Shown: positions 55,001-62,072 of the stretch, in pieces
Layout of the letters: each line of letters begins with the position of its first letter
Numbering within the stretch: position 1 is the first letter of the stretch
Assembly (NCBI GenBank): GCA_037893225.1
Contig: JAZGUH010000419.1
Coordinates: 248,001 to 312,000, forward strand
DNA: 64,000 nt
Direction: 5' to 3'
From: Hippasteria phrygiana
Taxonomy: Eukaryota > Echinodermata > Asteroidea > Valvatida > Goniasteridae
Position numbers and translations under genes: made by a program
Notes under the pieces: generated by a model
The model's input: only the letters and a program-made list of their open reading frames with translations
Databases searched by the model: none
What the model was told of the DNA's origin: nothing

Positions 55001-57868
55001 AAAGCGAAACTCATTTTCCGGGATTTCCCTGATTTCCAGGATGCGATGGGAACCCTGAAAAAACACCACATTTTCAAAACATTACAGAACAAGTTCTTAT
55101 AAACCCCTTGCGTACGGATGACGCCATTGGCCGCCGTTTGTGCAGTTTCAATCCATTGTTTGATTATTGTTTATGTCATGCTTTGACTGCACAAACACAT
55201 TGTAGCGGTTCGATTTGGCTGCCAGAACCGCTCCAACACCCCGACGTCTCCCGTAAAATACCGTGCCCAAGGGGTTAAAAATGCAGAACAAATTTGACAT
55301 ATATCACTACTACTCAAATCTGAACTGAGCCTCACACAGAGTCAACATCCAGCACATCGAGCTGTATTGAAACATGTACGCAGCTTGGTGTCCAAGCAAG
55401 CTGTCTGTCATGCATTAGGGAGCATTTCATATTGTCTGGGTGCGGTATCCATTTGTGTACTGGTAATTTCTGTCCTACAGTTAGTGTGTTTGTGCAGTAG
55501 TATACAGTACATTGCAATTAAAAGTTAACCTCAAAATGGGAATTTCTTTTCACACTTCTTCTCTTTCCAGGGAATTAATTTTCATTTCACAAAATGTGAA
55601 TTTTTTTCCCAAAGTGAAAAAAGAAATTCACACCTTTTTACACAAGTGGAAAAAAATTTTTCAGGCCTTTTCACACAAGTGGGAAAACATATTTTTAGGC
55701 CTTTTCACACAAGTGGGGAAATATTTTCACACAGTGGCAAAACATTTTGGCAAAATATTTTCATGCCTTCTCACACAAGTGGGAAAATAATTGAGTTGTG
55801 AGAGAAATGTGAAATTTGAATGGGAATGTGAATGGGAATTCTCTTCACAAAATTTCCCATTCCCATGCACAGTGTCAACTTTCAATTACAATGTACTGGT
55901 ACTAGTCTGTGTGTGCAGCAATGGTATTAGTTCTCTTTTGGGTACTGTTCTTCATAGTTGCTATTTAAAAAAAAGGATTAAATAGAAACACTTGCATACT
56001 ATAAATGACTAGATACCAAGACTTGATTTCTAAAGGCAAATTTTGTTTTTGTGTTAATAGAAAACCACTCCCTATTTTAAGAATGGACCGTATCACAGCA
56101 TTCCACCAGTGCTGCATGACATGCTTTTCTTCTCTGCCTTCCCATCCCACACCCCAACTTGATCCAAAACTTCACTCACTGGGTGCGTTCGAGCGTGTTA
56201 CTCGTGTTAACACGAGTATACTCTTGAGCACACGAACGGCAGGAGTATGACCCGAGGGTAACCGAGAGTGTACTCCCGCTCAGACCGAGAGTATACTCCC
56301 GCTCAGACCGAGAGTATACTCCTGAACCGGAGGTGTCGTCACGTGATTGTTTCCACTTAACATTTTAAGATGGCGGAAAGTAAACATTTCGGACTTTCCC
56401 AATGAAGTTTTGTTATCGTTTTTCGATTGTTAAACACCTTTGGATTATATTTTGTCATAAATATGATACATATGGAAAATGTTAAACTATGTTTACATTT
56501 GTGTGCACATCCAATGGAATTTGATTGTTCGCGCACCTGGCAAACGTTGGCAAACGTTGGCAACGTTCGCGTGAGTGGAACTCACCTTGACCATTGATAT
56601 CCATTATTATTGTCAATAATAATGGAGATCATACATGTACCTTGACCGTTCGCGCAATGCGGTTCGAGAGTAATGCGCACGCAACATTTTCCTGCACCCG
56701 CGAGTATCAAGAGTAACACGCTCGAACGCACACACTGTGTCTGTCTCAACAAGTCAGAAAGAAGGAACACCATACGTACGGTAAGTTGAGGGAATGGTTT
56801 TTTAGTACCTGTCCTGTTTGAGCGTCTTGATGTGTGTGTTGATGTCCCCATTGAGTGCCTCTACGCTGGCTCTCAGGGCATCTTGCTTCTCCTCAAGCTG
56901 CTTATCAACGCTCTCAATCCGAGAGGACAAGCCCTTCAGGTCCTGCAGACAAGCAAATAAACAAACGTTACCGTAGTGACTTGTGCTTGTTGCTGGTCTC
57001 AAACCATTTTGCAGAGTTGTAGTCGAGTCCCTGCAAGTCTTTTCGCAAGTCCTTTCGCAAGTCCTTTTTCGCAAGTCCTTTTTCGCAAGTCCTTTTTCGC
57101 AAGTCCTTTTTCGCAAGTCCTTTTTCGCAAGTCCTTTTTCGCAAGTCCTTTCGCAAGTCCTTTTTCGCAAGTCCTTTCGCAAGTCCTTTCGCAAGTCCTT
57201 TTTCGCAAGTCCTTTCGCAAGTCCAGTCAGAAGTCCTTTCAGAAGTCCTTTCATAAAGCCATTCACAAGTAACTGGATGAACAATGACAAAGAAATGCCT
57301 TTGTCAAAGCTCATTTGAATAGCTTGTGATTGGAATTAGGACTTGCAGGGACTTGTGATGGACTGGAATACATCCCTACCATTTAGTAATATTTAACACA
57401 AAGTTGAAGTCCAGGCCCATATAGGGGTGTGTTGGACCGCAGCCTTCGCATCTCCAGTTCACCTCTCTCTCTCAGTAGCATAAATTAGGCTTATAAAACC
57501 TACCAGGGTTCACACTAAGCTTGTTCTATACCTTAGTCAGTGTTTGGCTAGATCGCAGCCTTCGCATCCCCAGTTCACCTTTCTCTCTCAGTAGCATTAA
57601 TTAGGCTTATAAAACCTACCAGGGTTCACACTAAGCTTGTTCTATACCTTAGTCAGTGTTTGGCTAGACCGCAGCCTTCGCATCTCCAGTTCACCTTTCT
57701 CTCTCAGTAGCATAAATTAGGCTTATAAAACCTACCAGGGTTCACACTAAGCTTGTTCAATACCTTAGTCAGTGTTTGGCTAGACCGCAGCCTTCGCATC
57801 TCCAGTTCACCTTTCTCTCTCAGTAACTGCTCTTTTTTGCCAACAATTTCTTCCCGCTTGGACAGCTC
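39947..57868 (-). CDS. KIF27: KIF27/KIF7-family kinesin, C-terminal coiled-coil tail (nine exons, 5' partial)
   Basis: Nine minus-strand exons join in phase through GT-AG introns: 57868-57764, 56942-56809, 54614-54534, 52956-52848, 52026-51889, 50322-50159, 48837-48707, 41479-41359 and 40088-39947 (1125 bases, 374 codons plus TAA). The tail shows ELSKREEIVGKKEQLL, LRSSQTLTKDLKGLSSRIES, LSPTEERRLIELDEGIEALD and YEKQIADLEKDLYYYKKTSR, all diagnostic of KIF27/KIF7. The YYYKKTSREFKKRLRQL stretch is closer to KIF27. Family members are kinesin-4 group, Costal-2-like proteins; KIF27 works with the Fused kinase in motile cilia, KIF7 in Hedgehog signalling at the ciliary tip. The motor domain lies beyond the right edge. 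The last two exons are joined on phase and coiled-coil character only. A possible AATAAA lies at 39566-39571 (minus). Confidence 0.9.
40165..41330. mobile_element. Transposon relic with about 140-bp terminal inverted repeats, filling a KIF27 intron
   Basis: 40165-40306 and 41185-41330 are inverted copies (tcttggttcaagacgatagt; acagtacgattagaccaact; catgggct). The 880-base interior has no gene. The element occupies nearly the whole intron between exons i and h (40089-41358). Confidence 0.8.
41359..41479 (-). CDS. KIF27: KIF27 probable exon h
   Basis: Acceptor ctattccacag, donor gtaaga; phase 1 to 2, exactly as needed after exon g across a 7.2-kb intron. It encodes LEIKRLRQRVSYLETKRKEA then SDLLESTEASLEQREKKVL, a coiled coil. 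It does not match a segment of vertebrate KIF27 that I know, so it could belong to a separate downstream gene. Confidence 0.7.
41480..42077. other. Intronic DNA without recognised features
   Basis: Unique-looking intron sequence between exon h and the 22-bp array. The open frames on both strands show no domain. Confidence 0.4.
42078..42255. repeat. 22-bp minisatellite, 8 perfect copies
   Basis: The unit cgcccccgggtggtcgctgt plus gt contains CCCGGG and is repeated with no change. It is strongly GC-rich in an AT-rich intron. The frames (GGRCVAPGWSLCRPRVVAVS and others) are repeat artefacts. Confidence 0.95.
42523..42548. repeat. Poly(G) tract, about 26 bases
   Basis: A long pure G run follows tgcgtatgcgtac. 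Likely quadruplex-forming; the length is assembly-sensitive. A second run of about 25 G lies at 43044-43071. Intervening DNA (42549-43040) has no recognised feature. Confidence 0.8.
43044..43071. repeat. Poly(G) tract, about 25 bases
   Basis: A pure or nearly pure G run in the KIF27 intron. The stretch 43072-43424 is plain intron without a call. Confidence 0.8.
43425..43600. repeat. GC-rich dispersed repeat, copy 3
   Basis: It contains ggcagttcagcacaagaaaa, cagcagcgggccggcac and acagaagcgttcggcca, the vocabulary of 28655-28960 and 34729-35000, with a poly(C) run (about 43472-43486). Confidence 0.55.
43656..44171 (-). pseudogene. Non-LTR retrotransposon reverse-transcriptase C-terminal fragment
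   Basis: A 171-residue minus-strand frame reads DFKYLGAWITSTEKDLNIRK, AWKACNGMDKIWRSKLPREL, ESVLTYGAETWTLTSKLKKA, LDGCYTRLLRKALNVPWQ and RTRRLRLAGHCVRRKDEVAS. This is the region after the RT palm (thumb and linker) of endonuclease-type non-LTR retrotransposons, with the familiar YLG, YGAETW and GH-x-R motifs. It starts abruptly at 44171 with no RT catalytic core, the usual sign of a 5'-truncated insertion. It lies in the same orientation as KIF27, within its intron. Confidence 0.85.
44200..44515 (+). mobile_element. Probable non-LTR retrotransposon 3' UTR with (CAA)n tail
   Basis: AT-rich sequence ends in acattgaaataaatgttaca followed by acaacaacaacaag. An AATAAA next to a short tandem tail is typical of a non-LTR 3' end on the plus strand. 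No coding part is present. Confidence 0.4.
44587..44751 (-). mobile_element. hAT-like minisatellite MITE, copy i
   Basis: Flanked by gtttctag (44579-44586) and gtttctaa (44752-44759), a 7/8 target duplication. The right end ctcgactacaactctg is the family terminus. Inside is the conserved core with ttcaaatgagctttgacaaa, plus a few aaggacttctgaatgg units. It is inverted relative to the other copies. Confidence 0.85.
44893..44935 (+). ncRNA. Degenerate hammerhead-ribozyme-like motif, possible Penelope-like element end
   Basis: CTGAAGA is followed by stem gaaca and tgttc, then AAAAC and GTC. The hammerhead core needs CUGANGA, a stem II and GAAA; here the G before AAA is A, so it would be inactive. 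Penelope-like retroelements carry such ribozymes at their ends. No RT or GIY-YIG coding is visible nearby. Confidence 0.35.
45163..46990. repeat. 108-bp satellite, about 17 highly similar copies
   Basis: caatctcatcattgcctggg recurs every 108 bp (45163, 45271, 45379 and onward). Variants are few (gagtcaa or gagccaa; aacaggctgg or aacaagctgg). Although 108 is divisible by three, each frame contains stops, so it is non-coding. It lies in the 7.2-kb KIF27 intron. Confidence 0.97.
47095..47527 (+). mobile_element. hAT-like minisatellite MITE, copy ii
   Basis: Flanks accctaac (47087-47094) and aacctaac (47528-47535) match at 7 of 8. The termini cagggctgtagtcgagtcc and cgactacgtacagccctg are inverted. 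The left subterminal region is a 12-bp array (agtccagtcaca) of about 18 units. The core is aacaatgacaaactaatgcc then tcatttgaatagcttgtgat. Confidence 0.9.
47110..47360. repeat. 12-bp minisatellite inside MITE copy ii
   Basis: Unit agtccagtcaca, with a 2-base slip near 47311 and flanking single cctttcacaagt variants. Open frames such as QVQSQVQSQVQ or DWTCDWTCDW are artefacts. Confidence 0.95.
47528..48706. other. Intronic DNA with a degenerate AATCCAACA-type repeat
   Basis: The words aaatccaacaggt, gctgaatacgacaaaa and aatccaacaa recur irregularly from 47640 to 48230. A stretch at 48230-48310 mirrors 48045-48075 (ctgatctttagct and agctaaagatcag). From 48590 several tttccaggat repeats occur. 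No gene apart from KIF27 exon g at the edge. Confidence 0.4.
48707..48837 (-). CDS. KIF27: KIF27 exon g
   Basis: Acceptor ttcttgagcag, donor gtaagt; phase 2 to 1. It encodes YEKQIADLEKDLYYYKKTSR then EFKKRLRQLQADGAPSAG. The YYYKKTSR element is the best KIF27 (not KIF7) signature here. Confidence 0.92.
48914..49197 (+). mobile_element. hAT-like minisatellite MITE, copy iii
   Basis: Perfect 8-bp target duplication gttgcgac at 48906-48913 and 49198-49205. The termini cagtgatgtagtccagacc and ggtctcgactacatcactg are inverted. The left subterminal array is aagaccaggcac (12 bp, about 11 copies). The conserved core is ccatgacaaaggaatgattt then agttcatttgaatagc. Confidence 0.93.
49480..49700. repeat. 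Duplicated fragment related to the arm sequence at 22900 and 37960
   Basis: Two adjacent copies of tataaaatactaacccccaa and ccatttctgaaaattgca occur (about 49492 and 49622). The same words appear in both arms of the inverted duplication (22881-22960 and 37930-38035). A dispersed repeat. Confidence 0.55.
49728..50137. mobile_element. hAT-type MITE with perfect 8-bp duplication
   Basis: Target duplication tttggact at 49720-49727 and 50138-50145. The termini aaggatgggacgttt and aaattgccatcctta are inverted. The interior is rich in aaacgtttaaacg and has no gene. It lies just 5' (in plus coordinates) of KIF27 exon f, 14 bases from its donor side. Confidence 0.88.
50159..50322 (-). CDS. KIF27: KIF27 exon f
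   Basis: Acceptor gccatattag, donor gtaagc; phase 0 to 2. It encodes LLRELESALQRATLEMDRKL then MAQQKQHEQRVQMLVRQQ, an extended coiled coil of the family pattern (LE-AL-R--LE-DR-L--QQ--HE). Confidence 0.92.
51117..51413. mobile_element. Foldback MITE, ACAGTACATTGCAATTG family, copy 1
   Basis: The ends acagtacattgcaattgaaa and tttcaattgcaatgtac are inverted. The interior repeats aagtgggaaaa and ttttcacac words. Its right terminus served as insertion target for MITE copy iv (caatgtac). The related copy 2 is at 55504-55900. Confidence 0.85.
51414..51857 (+). mobile_element. hAT-like minisatellite MITE, copy iv
   Basis: Perfect target duplication caatgtac at 51406-51413 and 51858-51865. Termini cagtgatgtagtcgagacc and ctcgactacatcactg. 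A foreign insert of about 210 bases (roughly 51450-51660) is flanked by aagaccatgca repeats. The right side has three gcagggtctt units. The core aaccatgacaaaggaatgct is conserved. Confidence 0.92.
51889..52026 (-). CDS. KIF27: KIF27 exon e
   Basis: Acceptor cccctcccatag, donor gtaagg; phase 0 to 0. It encodes 46 residues including SLLIKYFEKVVDLRETDKKK, the conserved KYF-KVV-LRE element. Confidence 0.93.
52444..52662. mobile_element. piggyBac-like MITE, copy a
   Basis: TTAA at both ends. The inverted termini ccccttgsgyacgg (left ccccttgggcacgg; right ccgtacgcaagggg) enclose ggttctggcagccaaatcga and caaacggcggccaatggcgt. The TTAA target and CCC start are characteristic of the piggyBac superfamily. 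Confidence 0.85.
52848..52956 (-). CDS. KIF27: KIF27 exon d
   Basis: Acceptor gtttccaag, donor gtaagt; phase 2 to 0. It encodes LIELDEGIEALDAAVEFKND then AIASRQQELRKTALTT, matching the LDE-IEALDAA-E-KN-AI block of KIF27/KIF7. Confidence 0.94.
53244..53462. mobile_element. piggyBac-like MITE, copy b
   Basis: Starts TTAACCCCTTGCGTACGG; the right end ctcaaggggtaaac has lost TTAA. It is more diverged than copies a and c, and in reverse orientation to copy a. Confidence 0.75.
53571..53889 (-). mobile_element. tRNA-derived SINE, copy 1
   Basis: The minus strand has A-box-like tagctcagttggta (53661-53674) and B box ggttcgaatcc (53621-53631). The conserved tail includes gacgtcataaacccagaatg and tatagccagggatcacacc (plus strand). 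The acceptor-stem bases do not pair, so this is a SINE head and not a tRNA gene. Confidence 0.8.
53890..54530. other. Intronic DNA, partly GTAGGAAAAA-repetitive
   Basis: From 54360 to 54470 short agtaggaaaaa words recur irregularly. The rest is plain intron sequence. Confidence 0.4.
54534..54614 (-). CDS. KIF27: KIF27 exon c
   Basis: Acceptor gttgatag, donor gtaagt; phase 2 to 2. It encodes DRLVKQRSILDKKLGQGDIL then SPTEER. The KQR-x-x-x-x-KL-x-QG-x-LSP-EER pattern is conserved in the family. Confidence 0.93.
54615..54740. repeat. Direct duplication, copy 1 (with empty TTAA site)
   Basis: It matches 55069-55375: attttcaaaacataagttct, then TTAA (54655-54658), then ttgcagaacaaatttga and cctcacacagagtcaacatc. 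The second copy is interrupted by a piggyBac-like MITE exactly at the TTAA. Confidence 0.8.
55099..55278. mobile_element. piggyBac-like MITE, copy c
   Basis: Left aaccccttgcgtacgg, right gcccaaggggTTAA; the left TTAA has become TTAT. It is inserted in the duplicated segment 55069-55375, whose twin at 54655-54658 shows the unoccupied TTAA. Confidence 0.85.
55504..55900. mobile_element. Foldback MITE, ACAGTACATTGCAATTG family, copy 2
   Basis: Inverted ends acagtacattgcaattaaaa and ttcaattacaatgtactggt. The interior has about four units of cttttcacacaagtgggaaa, showing minisatellite growth compared with copy 1. From 55901 to 56180 nothing is recognised. Confidence 0.85.
56183..56731. mobile_element. 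MITE with GTGCGTTCGAGCGTGTTACTC ends
   Basis: The 20-bp ends tgcgttcgagcgtgttactc and gagtaacacgctcgaacgca are perfect inverted copies. Near the left are three agaccgagagtatactcc units. An ATG in aagatggcggaaagtaaaca (56371) gives only a short frame, MAESKHFGLSQ. The flanking duplication is unclear. Confidence 0.8.
56809..56942 (-). CDS. KIF27: KIF27 exon b
   Basis: Acceptor gcttgtctgcag, donor gtacta; phase 0 to 2. It encodes DLKGLSSRIESVDKQLEEKQ followed by DALRASVEALNGDINTHIKT. The LSSRIES motif is diagnostic. Confidence 0.92.
57012..57378 (+). mobile_element. hAT-like minisatellite MITE, copy v
   Basis: Flanks ccattttg (57004-57011) and ccatttag (57379-57386) match at 7 of 8. The left terminus is cagagttgtagtcgagtcc; the right terminus is eroded. 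The left array is tttttcgcaagtcc/tttcgcaagtcc (12-14 bp, about 14 units). The core aacaatgacaaagaaatgcc then ctcatttgaatagcttgt is conserved. Confidence 0.9.
57443..57763 (-). repeat. Three tandem 116-bp copies of the KIF27 exon a 3' end and its splice donor
   Basis: ccttcgcatctccagttcac recurs at 57443, 57559, 57675 and (in the true exon) 57791, so the period is 116 bp. Each copy contains the last roughly 55 bases of exon a (reading GELEMRRLRSSQTLTK or near it), its own donor (aaggtatag), and about 55 bases of intron. They lack an acceptor, so they are extra 5' splice sites without exon starts. Confidence 0.93.
57764..57868 (-). CDS. KIF27: KIF27 exon a
   Basis: Acceptor gctaatgtag, donor gtattg; phase 0 to 0. 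It encodes 35 residues starting ELSKREEIVGKK and ending RLRSSQTLTK, a coiled-coil segment highly conserved in the KIF27/KIF7 family. Its 3' part plus donor is tandemly copied three times in the following intron. Confidence 0.92.
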
Positions 57869-57996
57869 CTACATTAGCAAATGGGAAAACATAAAGATAC
57901 TTGAAATGAACTTGCACTATGAATATCCCCACCATTAACTGCTCGTGAATTTCCAGATTTGCCGTGAATTTAATCCCTCAGTCATTTAATGGATTT

Positions 57997-59201
57997 TTAA
58001 CCCTTTCAGCCCCAATGGTGACTATAGTCGCCTGTGCACTATACCCCGCTTCAGCCCCAATGGTGACTATAGTCGCCTGTGCACTATACCCCGCTTCAGC
58101 CCCAATGGCGATTAAAGTCGACCGTGAAGTGCTCGGTGCGTGAACAATGACCCCGTTCCCACTAGATCCACCAATTGGGGGATCTGATCCACCTTTTGCC
58201 AAATTGCCGGATCAGATCCCCCAATTGGTGGATCAGATCCGGCAATTGTGTTAGTGGGAATGCTAGCCGTTATAAGGTGGATCAGGATCTGATCCACCTT
58301 TCTTGATCCACCTAAAGACCAGGATACAGATCCCCCAATTGGTGGATCAGATCCTGCAATTGGTGGATCACGATCAAGTAGGAATGCAAAAGGTGGATCT
58401 GATCCGGCAATTTGACCTGTCAACATCCGGCTGGTGCACGAGTGGCGCGAAAAGTTTGCGGTCTGATGAATGAAGAAATACGTTTAGGCGTGTAGCTCAT
58501 GTGAAAATTTCCCACGTGCACGACATTGCACAATAAACAACTACTGAACTACGGGCTGTATACAAAATGTGTCACCACGCGTGCGCGATGCAAGCGTGCA
58601 TGCATCCATTCAGCGTACATGTGTATTCCTTTCGTTCCGTACTGGAAAGTCGTCCGCTTCTAAACCTTTTTCATTCGTGTAATTTTACTTATTTTTCCAT
58701 CCACAAATAATTCCGTGTTAGTGTATAGCCTGCAGCGTGTCATAGAACAACAACAACCGTAGCAAAGTTTGAAGAAAATACGTTTTACGATCCGATTCGA
58801 GCCAGTACTTATAATATTACGATTAAGTTTGGACTGCTCTCCGCATATGGGCAAAATCAGACCGAGAAGCATTTGGATTTCTTCCTCCATGTTGAAACTT
58901 CGAACATCAAAACATCGCACATGTATTTGACCCGTCCCAGCATGCAACGCAGCCACACAGCGCGCGCTCAGCAAGCAAATGCGTAATACCGAACTCAGTG
59001 ACCTTTCGGACTCGACACTTCCGTTCGAAAAGGTGGATCAAGCATAAGTGGGAACGCGACTTGCGGTTTCGTTGCGGTTAGACAACGGTCACACCAAAAT
59101 GCCGGATCTTGATCCACCTTTTCCCAATTCAAGTGGGAACGCGGTCAATGTGGTCACCACAGGCTGCATGGCAATAAACAATGCGGGGCTGAAAGGGTTA
59201 A
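57997..59201. mobile_element. piggyBac-like element (TTAA) containing a nested element
   Basis: TTAA at 57997-58000 and 59198-59201; inverted ends ccctttcagcccc and ggggctgaaaggg. The left part has three 45-bp units (cttcagccccaatggtgact...). Removing the nested insert at 58150-59145 leaves about 200 bp, a typical MITE size. Confidence 0.85.
58150..59145. mobile_element. Nested transposon with ACCSCGTTCCCACT ends
   Basis: Inverted ends accccgttcccact and agtgggaacgcggt, flanked by caatg on both sides (58145-58149 and 59146-59150). The subterminal DNA repeats ggtggatcagatccgg words. The interior has no transposase. A 5-bp duplication is short for hAT, so the superfamily is uncertain. Confidence 0.75.
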
Positions 59202-59237
59202 GCCAGGCTGGCTGCATTTCTCTATCAACCTGTTTTT

Positions 59238-59535
59238 CATTGAATTTTCAAAGTGAGAAAAGAAAACTGGCAGGAGCGGAATTGGAACCTGCAACCTCTA
59301 GAATACCTTGCCGGCGCTTTCCCAACCGAGTTTGTCCTATGTTGGCGGTCTCCCAAATTGTCAGTGTCTTTATTCGGGGGCGCTAGTCAGAAGTCATAAA
59401 CCCATAATGTCGTATAGCCAGGGATCACGCTCCAACTTTGCGATACAACCTCGGAAGCGACATTGTGAAGATCACTCAACGAGGATACGACTTTTTAACT
59501 TTAAACAAACTACAGGGAAACTGACTAGGTAATTT
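59238..59535 (-). mobile_element. tRNA-derived SINE, copy 2
   Basis: Same family and orientation as copy 1, with a decayed B box (ggaattggaacc on plus). The tail tagccagggatcacgctcca is conserved. Confidence 0.75.
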
Positions 59536-59861
59536 TAAATCATGAGGGAAACGCTCCACTAGAGAGGAAACAAACATTTCCACTGCCTTTGCCAGCTTCT
59601 TATCTTTGTAATCCCTCAGCCAAACGATTGCTTGTAATCCTTGAGCACACAAATGCACAAATGCAAGTGCATGCACAAGTCACACATACAGAATGATGAG
59701 CATCAGATTTACCCCAGTAATTATCGTTCTCAGCTTTGCAGTGGTTGTTTTTCACGATTAGAAGTTTGCGAAGTAGTCGCACAGGATACTGGGGCATTCT
59801 TTCCAATAAAAATGAAGAAGTTCTTGCAGATTTTTCTGTGTTAAAACTAACTCATAAGAAT

Positions 59862-60060
59862 TGTGATCCCTGGTGTCATCCCTGGCTATACGGCATTCTG
59901 GGTTTATGACTTCTGACTAGCGCCCACCCGAACAAAGATACTGAAAATTTGGGAGACTGCCAACATAGGGCAAGATAGCGCCGGTACGGTAACCCGGAGG
60001 TCGCAGGTTCGAATCCCGCTCCTGCCAGTTTATTTGTTCACTTTGAAAATGTATTCATCA
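59862..60060 (+). mobile_element. tRNA-derived SINE, copy 3
   Basis: Plus orientation, with B box ggttcgaatcccgctcctgc at 60007. The A-box region is shortened (caagatagcgccggtacggt). The upstream part matches copies 1 and 2 in reverse. From 60061 to 60510 no feature is recognised. Confidence 0.75.
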
Positions 60061-60512
60061 GAATTTAAATCAACAAAGGATTAAACCACTGGTATCTCAA
60101 GTTTATGGACACAAGATAAACAATGCAAACAACATAAAAACTCCAAAAAAAGGCAGTGCCTCTATCCGAGTTAGAGCCTACACTGGGATACCTCTAGTGG
60201 GATGTGGACAGTATGTTAATTTTCATTTTATTTTTAAGGATTACAGTGGGTCAACAATAACAGTTAAGAGTTAGGATGTGGTTACTAATCTCTTGGCAAT
60301 TCAGATACATTCAAGTGTTGATTATAATCACCTTGATAAGCTGAGGCCCTAACAGTCCTGAATCCTCCAATTTCAATATGATTTTTCACACACCCTAGGG
60401 AGTTAGGGTTAGCTAAGGTAGTTTTTTATAGACTCCCTAACAATAGCAGAGGACTAGCAGTCAGCAAACGTTTGCAGCCAGGCCTCTGCTGGGGCAGGAT
60501 AACTGACTCATA

Positions 60513-61652
60513 AGGCCTTTTCACAATACAAAAAATCTCCGTGTTGGACCCAGGTCCGACCCGTGTTAACTAGACTGACCTTTTCACACTGCAACATCTC
60601 AACACGGCACTGACCTGTGTAGAGCGCTCGACCCGGGTTGAAACTCAACCCTGCTCGGGAGGTGGGTTGAGAGCTCTCGACCCATGTAGAGAAGTTGGAC
60701 CCGTGTTGAAAGTCGTAGTGTGAACGTCTCCGGGTTGAGTTTGACCAGTGTAACCGCGGATCGGAGTGAGAGTGCGTGCACAGCACCACATATGTATTCA
60801 GCAACAAACGAACCTCTGACCTGCGGCATTGTGCATGCACGCCCACCATACATTTAACACGCGTCATTTCAATAAGCCAGTGAGGTAATCCAACTGCGTA
60901 TCAAGATTTGACGATTTTTCTCTCGTACCAAATGTGGCAGATAAATACACACAAGTCTATGGGGGAGGTGGTAACCAAATATGCATTCCGTGAAATTTTT
61001 CGTGCAATCGAAAAGACGATGGAAACTTTTGTTCGAACAAAAGTTTGGACACACAAGACCCCTGAAAACACTTCGCTGTCCAAACGTTTTTGGAAAAATG
61101 TTACTTCAGAACACGCCGATCACTTTAAATGTGCTGGTACCCGGCCGCTATCCTTTTGCACGCATATGATGAAATGTTTAGCCCGAAAGAAAAGCTGTGC
61201 GATGCGCACACACGCAATTGAAATACCGAACTGGCTTATTGTGCGTGCATGGAGGAATGAAACATGGTGCGTGCTACTTTCATGAGATTCTTGTCCGATA
61301 TGTCCCGAGAAAATGGGCCCCAAATCAGACAAAAGACTGACATGGAGTGAGGAGGAGGTGAATGCTACGTTGGCTATTTGGGCTGACAGCTCCGTCCAAA
61401 GCCAGCTCGATGGAACGACCAGATTTTTTTTCCGATTCGACCCGTGTTGAACGGCCGGCCGATGTGTGTAGTGTGAAACGATCGCACAATACACGGGTTA
61501 AAACATTACACGTGTAGCCAAAATGCTGGCGCTGCGCTGAGTAGTGTGAAAAGGCAGCGTAATTGACCCGTGTTGAAATTTTAAGAAGTCTACACGGGTC
61601 GGACCCGTGTAGATTTTAACACGGGTTGAACGTACATAGTGTGAAAAGGCCT
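60513..61652 (+). mobile_element. PIF/Harbinger-like element carrying a Myb/SANT-like exon
   Basis: Inverted ends aggccttttcaca and tgtgaaaaggcct, flanked by ata on both sides. Subterminal regions repeat gacccgtgttgaa and acacgggtt. Inside lies a Myb/SANT-like start (61313). Harbinger elements encode a DDE transposase plus a Myb-like protein; only part of the latter is present, so the element is non-autonomous. Confidence 0.7.
61313..61431 (+). pseudogene. Myb/SANT-like domain N-terminal fragment
   Basis: ATG in the context gagaaaatggg starts MGPKSDKRLTWSEEEVNATL then AIWADSSVQSQLDGTTR. It covers helix 1 and the start of helix 2 of a Myb/SANT-like (trihelix) domain: W-x-EEE, the I-W position, and the Q-QLDGT-R run. 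The frame then runs into T-rich subterminal repeat, so the rest of the domain is missing. In PIF/Harbinger transposons this protein binds the transposase and element ends. The position inside Harbinger-like ends supports the reading. It would act in the nucleus if complete; this fragment cannot. Confidence 0.7.
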
Positions 61653-61825
61653 ATAGTGTACAGCTTACTGGCGAACAGCCTTGCCTGACAGACGTCCATT
61701 GGATTTTGCATTTTGTTCAACAGTCTGATTAATTTTCTTTATTAAAGCAATTTATGTTCAAATATACTGGTTCAACACTGATGAACAAGATTAATGCTAC
61801 ACAAGAGGTTAATTCTGCACACATC

Positions 61826-62072
61826 TGGGCCCAATTTCATGGCTCTGCTAACCACAGCTTTCCGCGCTGACGATCACCATTTTGCGCTATAAACAAAAAA
61901 TTCTGCGCTAACCCTGTAAGCACAGAATCCTTAGTTACGGGATGTACGCATGCTCAGGAGCCAAAATTCCCCGCTAACGAGTGAAATTACTTTTGCCGTA
62001 AGCACAGAATTTTCTGCTACAGTAAGCGGGGATTTTTCACTAACGGTAAGCACAGCCATGAAATTGGGCTCT
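61826..62072. mobile_element. MITE, GGGCCCAATTTCATGGCTCTGCT ends
   Basis: Inverted ends gggcccaatttcatggctct and cagccatgaaattgggctc. The interior alternates ctgcgctaac and gtaagcacag words. It is related to 62279-62510. Confidence 0.8.

Noticed and set aside
59476..59676. Minus-strand frame LQAIVWLRDYKDKKLAKAVE as another KIF27 exon
   Set aside because: It does not resemble the KIF27 tail, has no convincing splice pair, and adjoins a SINE.
60908..61285. 125-codon plus-strand ORF
   Set aside because: No recognisable domain, overlapping minus-strand frames, and it lies inside a transposon interior.
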